Source of the DNA: Aquabacter sp. L1I39 | GTDB taxonomy: Bacteria > Pseudomonadota > Alphaproteobacteria > Rhizobiales > Xanthobacteraceae | NCBI RefSeq assembly: GCF_017742835.1 | Contig: NZ_CP072392.1 | Span: forward strand, 4,053,695-4,117,694 | Direction: 5' to 3' | DNA length: 64,000 nt | In this document: piece after piece, positions 9,345 through 18,234 of the stretch | How positions within the stretch are numbered: the stretch's first letter is position 1 | Layout of the letters: the number at the start of each line of letters is the position of its first letter | Translations under genes and position numbers: made by a program | The notes under the pieces: model-generated | What the model was told of the DNA's origin: nothing | Database searches by the model: none | Seen by the model: only the letters and a program-made list of their open reading frames with translations

Positions 9345-10046
9345 ATGCTCGCGCGTTCTGATTCTGTTCCGCTCTCCGCCGTGGACCTGAACGGCGCCGA
9401 AGTCGTGCTCGACCCGGCGGGCGCGCTCTGTTGGCCGCAGGAGCGCCTGCTGGCGGTGGCGGATCTCCATCTGGAGAAAGGCTCCGCCTTCGCTCGTCGC
9501 GGCCAGATGCTGCCGCCCTACGACACGGCTGAGACCCTGACCCATCTGGAGCGCGTGGTGGAGCGCTGGCGCCCCCGCATCCTCGTCTCCCTCGGCGACA
9601 GCCTGCATGACCGCTGGGCGAGCGAGCGCCTGGACGCCCATGCCCGCGCGCGGCTGCGCGCCCTCCAGACGGGGCGCACCTTCCTCTGGATCGCCGGAAA
9701 TCATGATCCCGAGCCGGCGCAGGATCTGGCCGGGGACTGGGCGCGCGAATGGCGCCTTGGACCGCTCACATTCCGGCACGAGCCGGCGCGGTCCGGTCAT
9801 GCGGGGGAGGTGGCGGGCCATCTCCATCCCGTGGCGCGCCTCGTGGTGCGCGGCCGCTCGCTGCGCCGCCGCTGCTTTGCGGGCGACGGCGCGCGCATGA
9901 TCCTGCCGGCGCTCGGCGCCTATACGGGCGGGCTGAATGTGCGCGACCGCGCATTCCATGGCCTGTTCGGCCGTGCCTTCGAGGCGCACCTGCTGGGGGC
10001 CGAGCGTACCTATCGCATTGCCGGCCACGCCTGCCTCGCCGACTGA
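9345..10046 (+). CDS. pdeM: Ligase-associated DNA damage response endonuclease PdeM
   Basis: A 233-residue calcineurin-like metallophosphoesterase. Metal-binding motifs are in order: DLHLEKG (D-x-H, about residue 41), GDSLHD (about 85), GNHD (about 118) and GHLHP (about 158). The family is named for its association with the ligase-linked helicase and exonuclease; E. coli and other homologues are called PdeM. Here the helicase partner is at 1045-3600, separated by five genes. The start ATG at 9345 gives the usual length. The stop codon lies within the left part of a terminator hairpin. Confidence 0.88.
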   Translation: MLARSDSVPLSAVDLNGAEVVLDPAGALCWPQERLLAVADLHLEKGSAFARRGQMLPPYDTAETLTHLERVVERWRPRILVSLGDSLHDRWASERLDAHARARLRALQTGRTFLWIAGNHDPEPAQDLAGDWAREWRLGPLTFRHEPARSGHAGEVAGHLHPVARLVVRGRSLRRRCFAGDGARMILPALGAYTGGLNVRDRAFHGLFGRAFEAHLLGAERTYRIAGHACLAD

Positions 10047-10057
10047 GGCAGGCTTTT
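10029..10057 (+). terminator. Rho-independent terminator of pdeM
   Basis: GCCTGCCTC (10029-10037) pairs with GAGGCAGGC (10045-10053), followed by TTTT. The hairpin overlaps the last codons of pdeM. Confidence 0.65.
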
Positions 10058-10069
10058 CTCCTCCCGCGC

Positions 10070-10103
10070 AAAAAAAAGGGGCGCGAGCCCGAAGGCTGCG
10101 CCC
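10070..10103 (-). terminator. Rho-independent terminator of the DUF2076 gene
   Basis: Read on the minus strand, GGGCGC-AGCC, a four-base loop and GGCT-(bulge)-GCGCCC (10079-10103) are followed by eight T (A run at 10070-10077). This is a textbook terminator placed about 70 bases after the DUF2076 stop. Confidence 0.75.
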
Positions 10104-10171
10104 GCCAGGGGTTCCGGGGAGGAACAAGGGCGGAAGCCGGGGCGCGCCGCGCGCCGGCCTCCAGAATCAAA

Positions 10172-10954
10172 TCAGGTCCAGTCGCCGCCGCCGTCGTCGC
10201 TGCCGCCCGGATCCCAGCCGGCATCGCCGTCCCAGCCGTTTCCGCCGGTGTCGAAGCTGGCATCCTGGGGCTCGGGCGCCCAGGGATCGGCCGCCGGCGC
10301 GCCACCAAGGGCATCCTGCGCCTGATTGCCCAGATCCTCGGCCGAGGCCGGGGTGACGGGATCAAGCAAGGCCGCCTGCTCGGCGAGGGGGCCGGTGCCG
10401 CTGGACATCAGGTTGCGAATGCCGTCCGCCAGCAGCATGCCGCCGGCCACACCCGCCGCCGTGGCCATGGCGCCCTGGAGGAAGCCACCGCCTCCGAACC
10501 CGCCGCCGAAGCGCGAGGGCTGCGCCGGCTGACCGCCCCATGGGCCGCTGGGCTGCGCGGCCATGCCAGGCTGGCCATAAGGCTGAGACTGGGCGGGGAG
10601 GGGCATTGCGCCACCCATTCCACCGCCCATGCCGCCGGTGACGGACGAGGCCCGGCCGCCAGCGGTGGGCACGGACGTGCCGCGCCCGCCGAGCAGGCCG
10701 CCGAGGAAGCCGCCGGAACTCTGCGCCGGCTGCGGCTGGCGCGCCTGCGCTTCCAGCTCCTCGATCCGGGCGCTCGCCTGTTTCAGCGCATGCTCCTGGA
10801 CGAGCACGGTCTGTGCCAGGGCATAGGGCGCGTAGGGCATCTGGGACACATAGCGCGCGATCAGGGCCTCGGCCTCCGCATCGCGCGGCTGGTTGGACAC
10901 CTCGCGCATGCGGTCGAACAGGCCGTCGATGAGGGCGCGTTCTTCGGGGGTCAT
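10172..10954 (-). CDS. DUF2076 domain protein
   Basis: A 260-residue protein of family DUF2076. The N-terminal helical part (residues 1-75: MTPEERALIDGLFDRM, then a stretch ending in a short coiled coil EELEAQARQ) is the conserved signature. The middle is low-complexity glycine/proline/glutamine (75-165) with GGFLGG-type repeats, then a hydrophobic glycine/alanine segment and an acidic aspartate/glycine-rich tail ending in GGDWT. The start at 10954 is supported by CCGGAGGC just upstream; the longer frame to 10990 lacks a site. The family has no established biochemical function, though members often look like envelope-associated proteins. It is transcribed alone and ends at a clear terminator. 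Confidence 0.85.
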   Translation of the reverse strand: MTPEERALIDGLFDRMREVSNQPRDAEAEALIARYVSQMPYAPYALAQTVLVQEHALKQASARIEELEAQARQPQPAQSSGGFLGGLLGGRGTSVPTAGGRASSVTGGMGGGMGGAMPLPAQSQPYGQPGMAAQPSGPWGGQPAQPSRFGGGFGGGGFLQGAMATAAGVAGGMLLADGIRNLMSSGTGPLAEQAALLDPVTPASAEDLGNQAQDALGGAPAADPWAPEPQDASFDTGGNGWDGDAGWDPGGSDDGGGDWT

Positions 10955-11139
10955 CCTTGCCTCCGGTTGGTCACCACACCGGTCCGCCATGGCACCGGAG
11001 GGTCATCCGCCGGCCGACGTTCCGTGGCGCGCAAGCCCTGCCCCTTCTGCGAGGGGGAAGGCCCGCGTACCTCTTGGCATATGAGAACGCCCATGAGGCG
11101 AGGGAAGGGCGGGCCAGATGAAATTTTCTTAACGTTACG

Positions 11140-11781
11140 TCAGGTCAGGCGGGCGCCGTCCACCTGGGACCTGAGGTGCCGCGCGGCAGCTGTCACGTCC
11201 GGCGCGGCGCAGAGGGCGGAGACCACCGCCACGCCGTCCGCGCCAGCGCGGATCACGTCCGCGGCGAGGCTGGAATCGAGGCCCCCAATGCCCACCAAGG
11301 GCAGCGCGATGCGCTGGCGCATATGGGCGAGGCCTTCAATGCCGATGGCGCTGCCCGCATCTGCCTTGGTGCCGGTGGCGCGCACAGGACCCACCCCCAC
11401 ATAATCCACGACGGAGAGATCGGAGACCGCAAGCTCGCCGGGCGTGCCCACGGACAGGCCCAGAATCCGGTCCGGCCCCAATTGGGCGCGGGCGGGGGCG
11501 GGCTCCATGTCGTCCTGGCCCAAATGCACGCCGTCCGCATCTGCCGCCAGGGCCACGTCCACCCGGTCGTTCACGATGAGGGGAATGCCCAGCGGCCGCA
11601 GCAGCGCCACCAGCGCCCGCGCGGCCTCAACGAGCGCGCGCCCCTTGGCGTCGGGATCGCGCAGCTGGACGATGGTCACCCCGCCCGCCACCGCCTGGGA
11701 CACCGTCTCCACCAGCCCGCGCCGGGCGGTGAGCTTGGGGTCCGTGACGAGATAGAGGGAGAGGTCGAAAGGGCGGGCCAT
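11140..11781 (-). CDS. thiE: Thiamine-phosphate synthase
   Basis: A 213-residue TIM-barrel enzyme that joins HMP-pyrophosphate and thiazole phosphate to make thiamine monophosphate. Family motifs are visible: YLVTDP at the N-terminus, VQLRDPDAKGRALVEAA, the pyrophosphate/Mg site 'LIVNDRVDVALAADADGVHLGQDD', and 'VGVGPVRATGTKADAG' near the thiazole site, then VGIGGL. The length is normal. It starts about 37 bases after glcF on the same strand and may be cotranscribed with the glc genes. I see no TPP-riboswitch-like element in the short upstream gap, and no other thiamine gene is nearby. Confidence 0.9.
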   Translation of the reverse strand: MARPFDLSLYLVTDPKLTARRGLVETVSQAVAGGVTIVQLRDPDAKGRALVEAARALVALLRPLGIPLIVNDRVDVALAADADGVHLGQDDMEPAPARAQLGPDRILGLSVGTPGELAVSDLSVVDYVGVGPVRATGTKADAGSAIGIEGLAHMRQRIALPLVGIGGLDSSLAADVIRAGADGVAVVSALCAAPDVTAAARHLRSQVDGARLT

Positions 11782-11817
11782 GGGTGAAATCCGGGTCAGG
11801 GAATGGGGCGGGGCGCG

Positions 11818-13134
11818 TCAGGCGGCGGCCCGCACATGGGCGAGGGCGGCGGGGCGGGGGCCGCCATGGGCCCAGTCCAGCAATTCCACCGTATGAACAA
11901 CCGGCACCTGCGTCCCCGATCCGATCTGCGTCATGCAGCCGATATTGCCGGCGGCGATGAGGTCGGGCGCGAGGCGCTCCAGATGGCCCACCTTGCGGTC
12001 CCTCAGCCGGGCGGCGAGGTCCGATTGCAGCATGTTGTAGGTGCCCGCCGAGCCGCAGCACAGATGGCTCTCGAACGGTTCCACGACCGTAAATCCAGCC
12101 GCCTTCAGGAGCGCCACCGGCGGCCCCTTGATCTTCTGCCCGTGCTGGAGCGAGCAGGCGGCGTGATAGGCCACCTTCAGGCCCATGGGCGCGGGCGCGG
12201 CGGGCAGGCCGAGGCCCGCCACATATTCAGTGATGTCCATGGCGATGGCCGAGACCCGCGCCGCCTTCTCCGCATAAGCCGGATCGAGGCGGAACACATG
12301 GCCATAATCCTTGATGGAGGTGCCGCAGCCGGACACGGTCACCACGATGGCATCAAGGCCGGGGCCGTCCATCTCCGCGATCCAGGCGTCGATATTGGCC
12401 TTGGCGAGGGCACTGGCCTGCTCTTCGCGGCCCAGATGGTGCACCAGCGAGCCGCAGCAGCCCTCGCCCTTCACGCGCACCACTTCCACGCCGTTGCGGG
12501 TCAGGAGGCGGATGGCGGCCTCGTCGATCTCCGGGCGCAGCGCGGGCTGCGCGCAGCCGGCCAGCAGCGCCACGCGCCCCGTCCGTTCGCCCTGTGGGGG
12601 ATGGCTGCCCGGCTCCTCGGAGGCGCTGCGGCCATGGGGCGGCTGGGCGAGGCGCAGCATGGCGGCGACGGGCTTCAAGGGCGGGATGGCGGCGAACAGC
12701 GGCGCCAGGGGCTTGGCCACCACGCCGGCCAGCAGCGCCAGGCGGAAGCGTTGGCGATAGGGCAGGATGGCCGCCAGCACGGCCCGGTTCAGCCGGTCGA
12801 AGAAGGGGCGGCGATAGGTCTGCTCGATATGGTCCCGGGCATGGTCCACCAGGTGCATGTAGTGCACGCCCGAGGGGCAGGTGGTCATGCAGGACAGGCA
12901 CGAGAGGCAGCGGTCCACATGCTTGACCACCTCTGGCGTGGCGGGCCGCTCATTCTCCAGCATGTCCTTGATGAGATAGATGCGCCCGCGCGGCGAATCC
13001 AACTCGTCCCCCAGAAGGGCGAAGGTGGGGCAAGTGGCGGTGCAGAAGCCGCAATGGACGCAGGTGCGCAGGATCTTGTCCGCTTCCGCGATGCGGGGAT
13101 CGGCCAATTGGGCCAGGGAGAATTCGGTCTTCAT
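11818..13134 (-). CDS. glcF: Glycolate oxidase iron-sulfur subunit GlcF
   Basis: A 438-residue protein with two ferredoxin-type [4Fe-4S] motifs near the N-terminus (CVHCGFCTATCP at about 25-36 and CLSCLSCMTTCP at about 75-86) and two C-terminal CCG domains (CCGSLVHHL and CCGSAGTYN). It is the electron-transfer subunit of the GlcDEF glycolate dehydrogenase, passing electrons from glycolate oxidation to the quinone pool. It follows glcE by about 80 bases in the order glcD-glcE-glcF, all on the minus strand. All cluster cysteines appear intact. Confidence 0.94.
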   Translation of the reverse strand: MKTEFSLAQLADPRIAEADKILRTCVHCGFCTATCPTFALLGDELDSPRGRIYLIKDMLENERPATPEVVKHVDRCLSCLSCMTTCPSGVHYMHLVDHARDHIEQTYRRPFFDRLNRAVLAAILPYRQRFRLALLAGVVAKPLAPLFAAIPPLKPVAAMLRLAQPPHGRSASEEPGSHPPQGERTGRVALLAGCAQPALRPEIDEAAIRLLTRNGVEVVRVKGEGCCGSLVHHLGREEQASALAKANIDAWIAEMDGPGLDAIVVTVSGCGTSIKDYGHVFRLDPAYAEKAARVSAIAMDITEYVAGLGLPAAPAPMGLKVAYHAACSLQHGQKIKGPPVALLKAAGFTVVEPFESHLCCGSAGTYNMLQSDLAARLRDRKVGHLERLAPDLIAAGNIGCMTQIGSGTQVPVVHTVELLDWAHGGPRPAALAHVRAAA

Positions 13135-13212
13135 GCGCGGATCGCTCCTGCGGCGAAGGGGCAGGGGAGAGGGCAGGCGAGAGGGCGGGGAAAAGGAGAG
13201 GCCATGGCGCGC

Positions 13213-14433
13213 TCACATCCCCGCATACATGCGACCGGGATTGAGGATGCCGGCGGGATCGAAGCTCTCCTTCACCCGGCGGCTCAAGGCGGCGTGGGCG
13301 CCCTCCAGCGGCTGGAACACCGCGCCCGCCCGCTCGGCCTCGCTGGCGCGGATGAGGGTAGCATGGCCGCCATGGGGGGCGAGCGCGGCGCGCACCGCCT
13401 CCGCCTGCGCTTCTTCGCCCGGCATGAGCACCCAGACGAGGCCACCGCCCCAGTCGCAGAAGGCCTCCGCGTTGAGGGTACGCGTCAGCTCAGCGGCGAG
13501 GATTGGGCCGTTGGTCGGGGCGGTTGAGAGGCGCCAGACGGCGCGCTCGCCGGTGCCCGCGAAGGGCGTCACGTCACGCACGCCCGCCCAGAAGCGGGCG
13601 GACATCTCGTCCTCCAGCACCTCCACTCCGCCAAAGGGCGCCAGCACAGAGATCAGCATGCCGCGCCGCGCCCGCACGGAGGGCGGGAATCCCTCCAGCC
13701 GGAAGGCCGCCACCGGCTGGTCGAACCCGTTGATGGACAGGCGCTTCATGATCGGCGCGGGCAGCGCGGCGGCACCCGACACCTCGCAGGAGGAGCCCAT
13801 GGCCGCGCTCAGTGAACCGCTCATGAGGCGGGCCGTCGTCCCGTCCTCGGGCAGGATCAGGAGCAGGGTCTCTTCCATGGCGGGCCGTGGCAGAACCTTC
13901 AGCGTCACCTCGGTGAGCACCGCCAGCGTGCCGAAGGAGCCGCACAGGAAGCGGGGCAGGTCATAGCCGGTGACGTTCTTCACCACCCGCCCGCCGCTCT
14001 TGAACATCTCGCCCCGCCCCGACACCGCCCGGGCGCCGAGCGCATGGTCGCGCACCGCGCCGTGGCTCAGACGCCGGGGGCCGGCGAGGTTGCAGGCGAA
14101 CACGCCGCCGATGCTGCCCTTTTCGGGCGCCTCGCCCAGGAGGGGACCGAGGTCCGGCGGCTCGAAGGCAAGCATCTGGTTGTTCTGGGCGAGGAGCGCC
14201 TCGATCTCCGCCAGCGCGGTTCCGGCAGCGGCGGACAGGACCAGTTCCTCGGGCTCGTAAAGGGTCACGCCCGCGAGGGCCGACACGTCGAGCCGCCGCG
14301 CGGCACTGCCGGGGCGCCCGAGGCCGCGCTTGGAGCCGTGGCCCACCACATCGAGCGCGGTCTTGTGCGCGACCGCCTCGGCCACCGCCGCCGCCAGCGC
14401 GGCCTCGTCCACAATGCTCACCACTTCGGTCAT
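13213..14433 (-). CDS. glcE: Glycolate oxidase FAD-binding subunit GlcE
   Basis: A 406-residue protein with a PCMH-type FAD-binding domain at residues 10-180 (VVGHGSKRGLGRP, then LGEAPEKGSIGGVFACNLAGPRR, then SGGRVVKNVTGYDLPR). It lacks the full C-terminal oxidase cap of GlcD, as usual for GlcE. It forms the glycolate dehydrogenase complex with GlcD and GlcF. It starts 28 bases after the glcD stop, which indicates an operon. The C-terminus ends with the conserved FDPAGILNPGRM motif. Confidence 0.94.
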   Translation of the reverse strand: MTEVVSIVDEAALAAAVAEAVAHKTALDVVGHGSKRGLGRPGSAARRLDVSALAGVTLYEPEELVLSAAAGTALAEIEALLAQNNQMLAFEPPDLGPLLGEAPEKGSIGGVFACNLAGPRRLSHGAVRDHALGARAVSGRGEMFKSGGRVVKNVTGYDLPRFLCGSFGTLAVLTEVTLKVLPRPAMEETLLLILPEDGTTARLMSGSLSAAMGSSCEVSGAAALPAPIMKRLSINGFDQPVAAFRLEGFPPSVRARRGMLISVLAPFGGVEVLEDEMSARFWAGVRDVTPFAGTGERAVWRLSTAPTNGPILAAELTRTLNAEAFCDWGGGLVWVLMPGEEAQAEAVRAALAPHGGHATLIRASEAERAGAVFQPLEGAHAALSRRVKESFDPAGILNPGRMYAGM

Positions 14434-14461
14434 GAAGGCACCTGGAAAAAGGGCGCGCCGG

Positions 14462-15955
14462 TCAGAAGCGCGGAATGTCCGGAAACGGCACCTGGCCCCG
14501 GCTCACATGCATGCGGCCCAGCTCGGCGCAGCGGTGGAGGGTGGGGAAGACCTTGCCGGGATTGAGCAAATTCTGGTCGTCGAAGGCGCATTTGAGCCGC
14601 AATTGCTGCGCCAGGTCCACCTCGTCGAACATCACCGGCATGAGGTCGCGCTTTTCCACGCCCACGCCGTGCTCGCCGGTGAGCACCCCGCCCACTTCCA
14701 CGCACAGGCGCAGGATGTCGGAGCCGAAGGCTTCGGCCTTGTCCATCTCGCCGGGGGTGTTGGCGTCGTAAAGGATGAGCGGGTGCAGATTGCCGTCGCC
14801 CGCGTGAAAGACATTGGCGACGCGCAGGCCGTAGCTCGCCGACATCTCGCGCATGCGGGTGAGCACCAGCGGCAATTGCTTGCGCGGGATGGTGCCGTCC
14901 ATGCAGAGGTAATCGGGCGAGAGCCGCCCCACCGCCGGGAACGCGGCCTTGCGACCCGCCCAGAAGCCGAGCCGCTCCTCCTCGGTCTTGGAGACGCGCA
15001 AAGTGGCGGCGCGGCAGGCGGAGGCGATGGCGGTGACCTCCTCCAGAAGGTGCGCGCACTCGGCCTCCGGGCCGTCCAGTTCGATGATGAGAAGGGCTTC
15101 CACATCAAGAGGATAACCCACCTTCACAAAGGCCTCGGCGGCGGCGATGGCGTCCCTGTCCATCATCTCGATGCCGGCGGGAATGATGCCGGCGGCGATG
15201 ATGCGGGCGACGCAATCCCCCGCATCCTCGGAGGTGGGAAAGCCCACCAGCACGGCGCGGGCCACGTCCGGCTTCTTCAGAAGCCGCACGGTGACCTCGG
15301 TCACCACCCCCAGCAGCCCCTCGGAGCCGATGACGAGGCTCAGAAGGTCAAGCCCGCCCGCATCCAGGTGCTTGCCGCCGAGGCGCACCACCTCGCCGGT
15401 CATCAGAACCAGCTCGACGCCCAGCACATTGTTGGTGGTGAGGCCATATTTCAGGCAATGCACGCCGCCGGAATTCTCGCCCACATTGCCCCCGATGGTG
15501 CAGGCGATCTGCGAGGAGGGGTCGGGGGCATAATAGAAGCCCTCATGCTCCACCGCCTTGGTGATGCCGAGGTTCGTCACCCCCGGCTGCACCACGGCGC
15601 AGCGGTTCGGCAGGTCGATCTCCAGCACCTTGTTGAACTTGCCCATGGCGAGCAGCACCGCGTCGCCCAGCGGCAGCGCGCCGCCGGACAGCGAGGTGCC
15701 GCCGCCGCGCGGCACCACGCGGATGCCGTTCTCGTGGCAGTATTTCAGCACCTGCCGCACCTGCTCGGTGGTCTCGGGCAGCACCACCACCAGGGGCAAT
15801 TGCTTGTAGGCGGTGACGCCGTCGGACTCATAGGGGCGCATCTCCCGCTCATGGGAGATCACCCCTTCGCCGGGCACGATGGCCTGCAGATCGGCGATGA
15901 TGCGGGCGCGGTTGGCGAGCGTTTTTTCGTCCGCTTCCGGAAGCCTGAGGCTCAT
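14462..15955 (-). CDS. glcD: Glycolate oxidase catalytic FAD subunit GlcD
   Basis: A 497-residue FAD-linked oxidase, close to the 499 residues of the E. coli subunit. The PCMH FAD domain covers about residues 50-230 (PRGGGTSLSGGALP, YYAPDPSSQIACTIGGNVGENSGGVH), followed by the FAD-oxidase C-terminal domain with FHAGDGNLHPLI and TGEHGVGVEKRDLMP. It oxidises glycolate (and related 2-hydroxy acids such as D-lactate) to the oxo acid. I begin it at the ATG at 15955 (MSLRLPEADEKTLANR), since the longer frame has no family similarity. It is divergent from a LysR regulator with about 64 to 100 bases between, so regulation by that protein is likely. Confidence 0.94.
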   Translation of the reverse strand: MSLRLPEADEKTLANRARIIADLQAIVPGEGVISHEREMRPYESDGVTAYKQLPLVVVLPETTEQVRQVLKYCHENGIRVVPRGGGTSLSGGALPLGDAVLLAMGKFNKVLEIDLPNRCAVVQPGVTNLGITKAVEHEGFYYAPDPSSQIACTIGGNVGENSGGVHCLKYGLTTNNVLGVELVLMTGEVVRLGGKHLDAGGLDLLSLVIGSEGLLGVVTEVTVRLLKKPDVARAVLVGFPTSEDAGDCVARIIAAGIIPAGIEMMDRDAIAAAEAFVKVGYPLDVEALLIIELDGPEAECAHLLEEVTAIASACRAATLRVSKTEEERLGFWAGRKAAFPAVGRLSPDYLCMDGTIPRKQLPLVLTRMREMSASYGLRVANVFHAGDGNLHPLILYDANTPGEMDKAEAFGSDILRLCVEVGGVLTGEHGVGVEKRDLMPVMFDEVDLAQQLRLKCAFDDQNLLNPGKVFPTLHRCAELGRMHVSRGQVPFPDIPRF

Positions 15956-15998
15956 GGCGCGTCCTTGACCGTTTCCTCTTCGGCGCTGACTATAATCG

Positions 15999-16011
15999 TT
16001 CCAGTGCGGAA
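15999..16011. promoter_or_regulatory. Candidate LysR-type operator (T-N11-A dyad)
   Basis: TTCC-AGTGC-GGAA is a 13-base dyad that fits the T-N11-A core of LysR regulators and lies in the short divergent region between glcD and the LysR gene. A TATAAT hexamer sits just next to it at 15991-15996. Operator assignment is inference from position and symmetry. Confidence 0.4.
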
Positions 16012-16019
16012 AAATCCCA

Positions 16020-17063
16020 TTGATTATTTCCGTTTCTGACAAAATCCTGCGGGTCATGGAAAGAATGCGCGCCGACCCACCCCGCACGCCTGCCCGCCGC
16101 TCGGTGGCGGAAGGCCGCCCGCTTTTGGGCAATCTGGGGGACCTGGAAATCTTCGCCCGCATCGTCACCGCCGGCAGCCTGTCGGCGGCGGGGCGGGAAC
16201 TGGGCCTGTCGCCGCCGGTGGTGTCGAAGCGCATCCAGCGGCTGGAGGAGCGGCTCGGCACCCGCCTGTTCCAGCGCACCACCCGCAAGGTCACGCTCAC
16301 CGAGGCGGGGCAGGGCTTCTATGACAAGGTGGTGGCGATCCTGGCCTCCATCGAGGAGGCGGAAGGCCAGCTTTCGCGCCGGCTCACCGAGGCGCGGGGC
16401 CTGCTGCGGGTGTCCGCCCCCACCTCCTTCGGCCGGCTGCACATCGCCCCCCATATCGGCCCGCTGCTCACCGCCAATCCGGAATTGTCCATCGACCTCG
16501 AACTCTCCGACGCCTTCGTGGACATCGTGGGCGACGGCTTCGACCTCGCCATCCGCATCGCCGACCTCAATGATTCCAGCCTCGTCGCCCGCCGCCTCGC
16601 GCCGGTCCACCGGGTGCTGTGCGCCGCGCCCTCCTATCTGGCGCGGGCGGGGGAGCCGGCGCGCTTCGCCGACCTTGCCGGCCATGTGCTGCTGGCCACC
16701 CACAGCCAGGACCCCTGGCGGCTGGAGGGGCCGGAGGGGGCCGTGACACAAAGGGTCGCCAGCGCGCTGCGCACCAATTCCAACGAGGTGGTGCGCGAGG
16801 CGGTGCTGGCGGGGGTGGGCATCGCGCTGCGCTCCACCTGGGATGTGGGGCCGGAATTGCGCAGCGGCGCGCTGAAGGTGGTGCTGCCGGATTTTCACGC
16901 CTCCAGCCGGGTCGGCGTGTTCGCGGTCTATCCCAGCCGCCGCTTCCTGCCAGCCAAGGTGCGGGTTTTCATCGATCACCTCGCCGCGCTCTACGGCTCC
17001 GTGCCGCCCTGGGATGCGGGCCTCCAGGACATGCTGCGCCCCCTGCGAACGCCGGCGGCCTGA
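16020..17063 (+). CDS. LysR-family transcriptional regulator, probably of glcDEF
   Basis: A LysR-type regulator of about 335-347 residues. The winged HTH is at about residues 40-100 (DLEIFARIVTAGSLSAAGRELG, then SPPVVSKRIQRLEERLG), followed by the substrate-binding effector domain. The start is uncertain: TTG at 16020, ATG at 16056 or ATG at 16065 are possible and none has a strong ribosome site. It is divergent from glcD, so it is likely to control glycolate oxidation; in E. coli that role is taken by the GntR-type GlcC, so this is a different regulatory family. The effector is unknown. Confidence 0.85.
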   Translation: MIISVSDKILRVMERMRADPPRTPARRSVAEGRPLLGNLGDLEIFARIVTAGSLSAAGRELGLSPPVVSKRIQRLEERLGTRLFQRTTRKVTLTEAGQGFYDKVVAILASIEEAEGQLSRRLTEARGLLRVSAPTSFGRLHIAPHIGPLLTANPELSIDLELSDAFVDIVGDGFDLAIRIADLNDSSLVARRLAPVHRVLCAAPSYLARAGEPARFADLAGHVLLATHSQDPWRLEGPEGAVTQRVASALRTNSNEVVREAVLAGVGIALRSTWDVGPELRSGALKVVLPDFHASSRVGVFAVYPSRRFLPAKVRVFIDHLAALYGSVPPWDAGLQDMLRPLRTPAA

Positions 17064-17208
17064 TCTGCGGTCAGGCTTGCGCCCGCCGTGCCCCAAGGTT
17101 TGGGCGCGGGCGCATACCTGTCCGTAACGTCATGCGCAAATCGGGTTGGTGGGTGGGGGCGCCTGTTGCATAAGCGGCGGACGTCCCGTCCTGCCGGCCC
17201 CGTCCCCC

Positions 17209-17913
17209 ATGCCCAAGAGCCGAACCGTCACCATCACCCGCGCCGGGTTCCTCCACGGGATGCGGGAGACGCTGCCCCTGTTGCCGGGCCTCACCGTGTT
17301 CGGCATGGCGTTCGGCGCCGCCGCCGCACAGAAGGGTTTCTCGCTGTTCGAGGCCGCGCTCTCCTCCGCGCTGGTCTTTGCGGGCCTTGCCCAGATGGTG
17401 GCGCTGGAGGGCTGGACGCGGACCTGGACGCCGGCCGGCCTCCTGGCGCTGGGGCTGCTCACCTTCACCATCAATATGCGCCACCTGCTGATGGCGGCGG
17501 CCATGCGCCCCTGGCTCGGGGCGCTGCCGCCCTGGCAGTCCTATCCCTCGCTCCTGCTGCTGGCGGACAACAATTGGGCCTCCTCCATGCGCTACTACGC
17601 GCAGGGCGGCAATGATGCGGGCTATTTCATCGGCTCCGGCGTCATCACCTGGGCGCTGTGGCTGGTCTCCACCGCCGCCGGGCAGATCATTGGCGGCGGC
17701 CTGCCCGATCCCAAGGCCGTGGCCATCGATTTGGTGGTGCCCGCCTTCTTCGTCGCCATGCTGGTGCCCAACTGGCGCGGCCGGCGGGAAGTGGTGGGCT
17801 GGGGCGTGGCGGCGGCGGTGTCGGTGGGCGTGTCCTTTGTGCTGCCGGGCTGGTGGTTCATCATCATCGGCGCGCTCTCCGGCGCCATTGCCGGGGGCTT
17901 TGCCGATGACTAG
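17209..17913 (+). CDS. azlC: AzlC-family branched-chain amino-acid exporter, large subunit
   Basis: A 234-residue polytopic membrane protein with the AzlC/YgaZ signature near the N-terminus (LLPGLTVFGMAFGAAA, GLAQMVALEG, FTINMRHLLMAAAMRP). It pairs with the small AzlD-type subunit encoded next, overlapping by 8 bases. Together they are expected to export branched-chain amino acids or analogues. I chose ATG 17209 because the family begins shortly before the first helix; an upstream in-frame GTG/ATG is not supported. Confidence 0.9.
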   Translation: MPKSRTVTITRAGFLHGMRETLPLLPGLTVFGMAFGAAAAQKGFSLFEAALSSALVFAGLAQMVALEGWTRTWTPAGLLALGLLTFTINMRHLLMAAAMRPWLGALPPWQSYPSLLLLADNNWASSMRYYAQGGNDAGYFIGSGVITWALWLVSTAAGQIIGGGLPDPKAVAIDLVVPAFFVAMLVPNWRGRREVVGWGVAAAVSVGVSFVLPGWWFIIIGALSGAIAGGFADD

Positions 17914-18217
17914 CGGCTTCGAGGCCGGCCCCATCACCGCCATCGTGGTGATGGCGCTGGCCACTGTCTTCAACCGCACCATGGGCTTCCTGGTGATGCG
18001 GCTGGTGCCGCTCACCCCGCGGGTGCGCAAGATCCTGGATTGCCTGCCAGGCGCGGTGCTGGTGGCCATCGTCGCGCCCACCGCCGTGCATGGGGACCTC
18101 GCCATGGCGGCGGGTCTGGTCGCGGCCCTGGTCGCCACCAAGATCGCGAAGAACGATTTCATCGCGGTGGTGATGGCGGTGCTGGTGGCGGCGGGGCTGC
18201 GCTGGCTGGGCTACTGA
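17906..18217 (+). CDS. azlD: AzlD-family transporter subunit
   Basis: A 103-residue protein with four hydrophobic segments and the AzlD features AVVMALATVFNRTMGF, then RKILDCLPGAVLVAIVAPT. It overlaps azlC by 8 bases (17906-17913), so the two are translationally coupled. It is the small partner of the AzlCD exporter. Confidence 0.88.
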   Translation: MTSGFEAGPITAIVVMALATVFNRTMGFLVMRLVPLTPRVRKILDCLPGAVLVAIVAPTAVHGDLAMAAGLVAALVATKIAKNDFIAVVMAVLVAAGLRWLGY

Positions 18218-18234
18218 GGCGGAAGCCGAGAGGG

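Noticed and set aside
11782..11817. TPP riboswitch before thiE
   Set aside because: The gap after glcF is only about 36 bases and has no conserved THI-box-like motif.
15965..15996. TTGACC and TATAAT as a promoter of the LysR gene
   Set aside because: The hexamers are good but the spacer is 20 bases, longer than usual, so I did not call it as a promoter.
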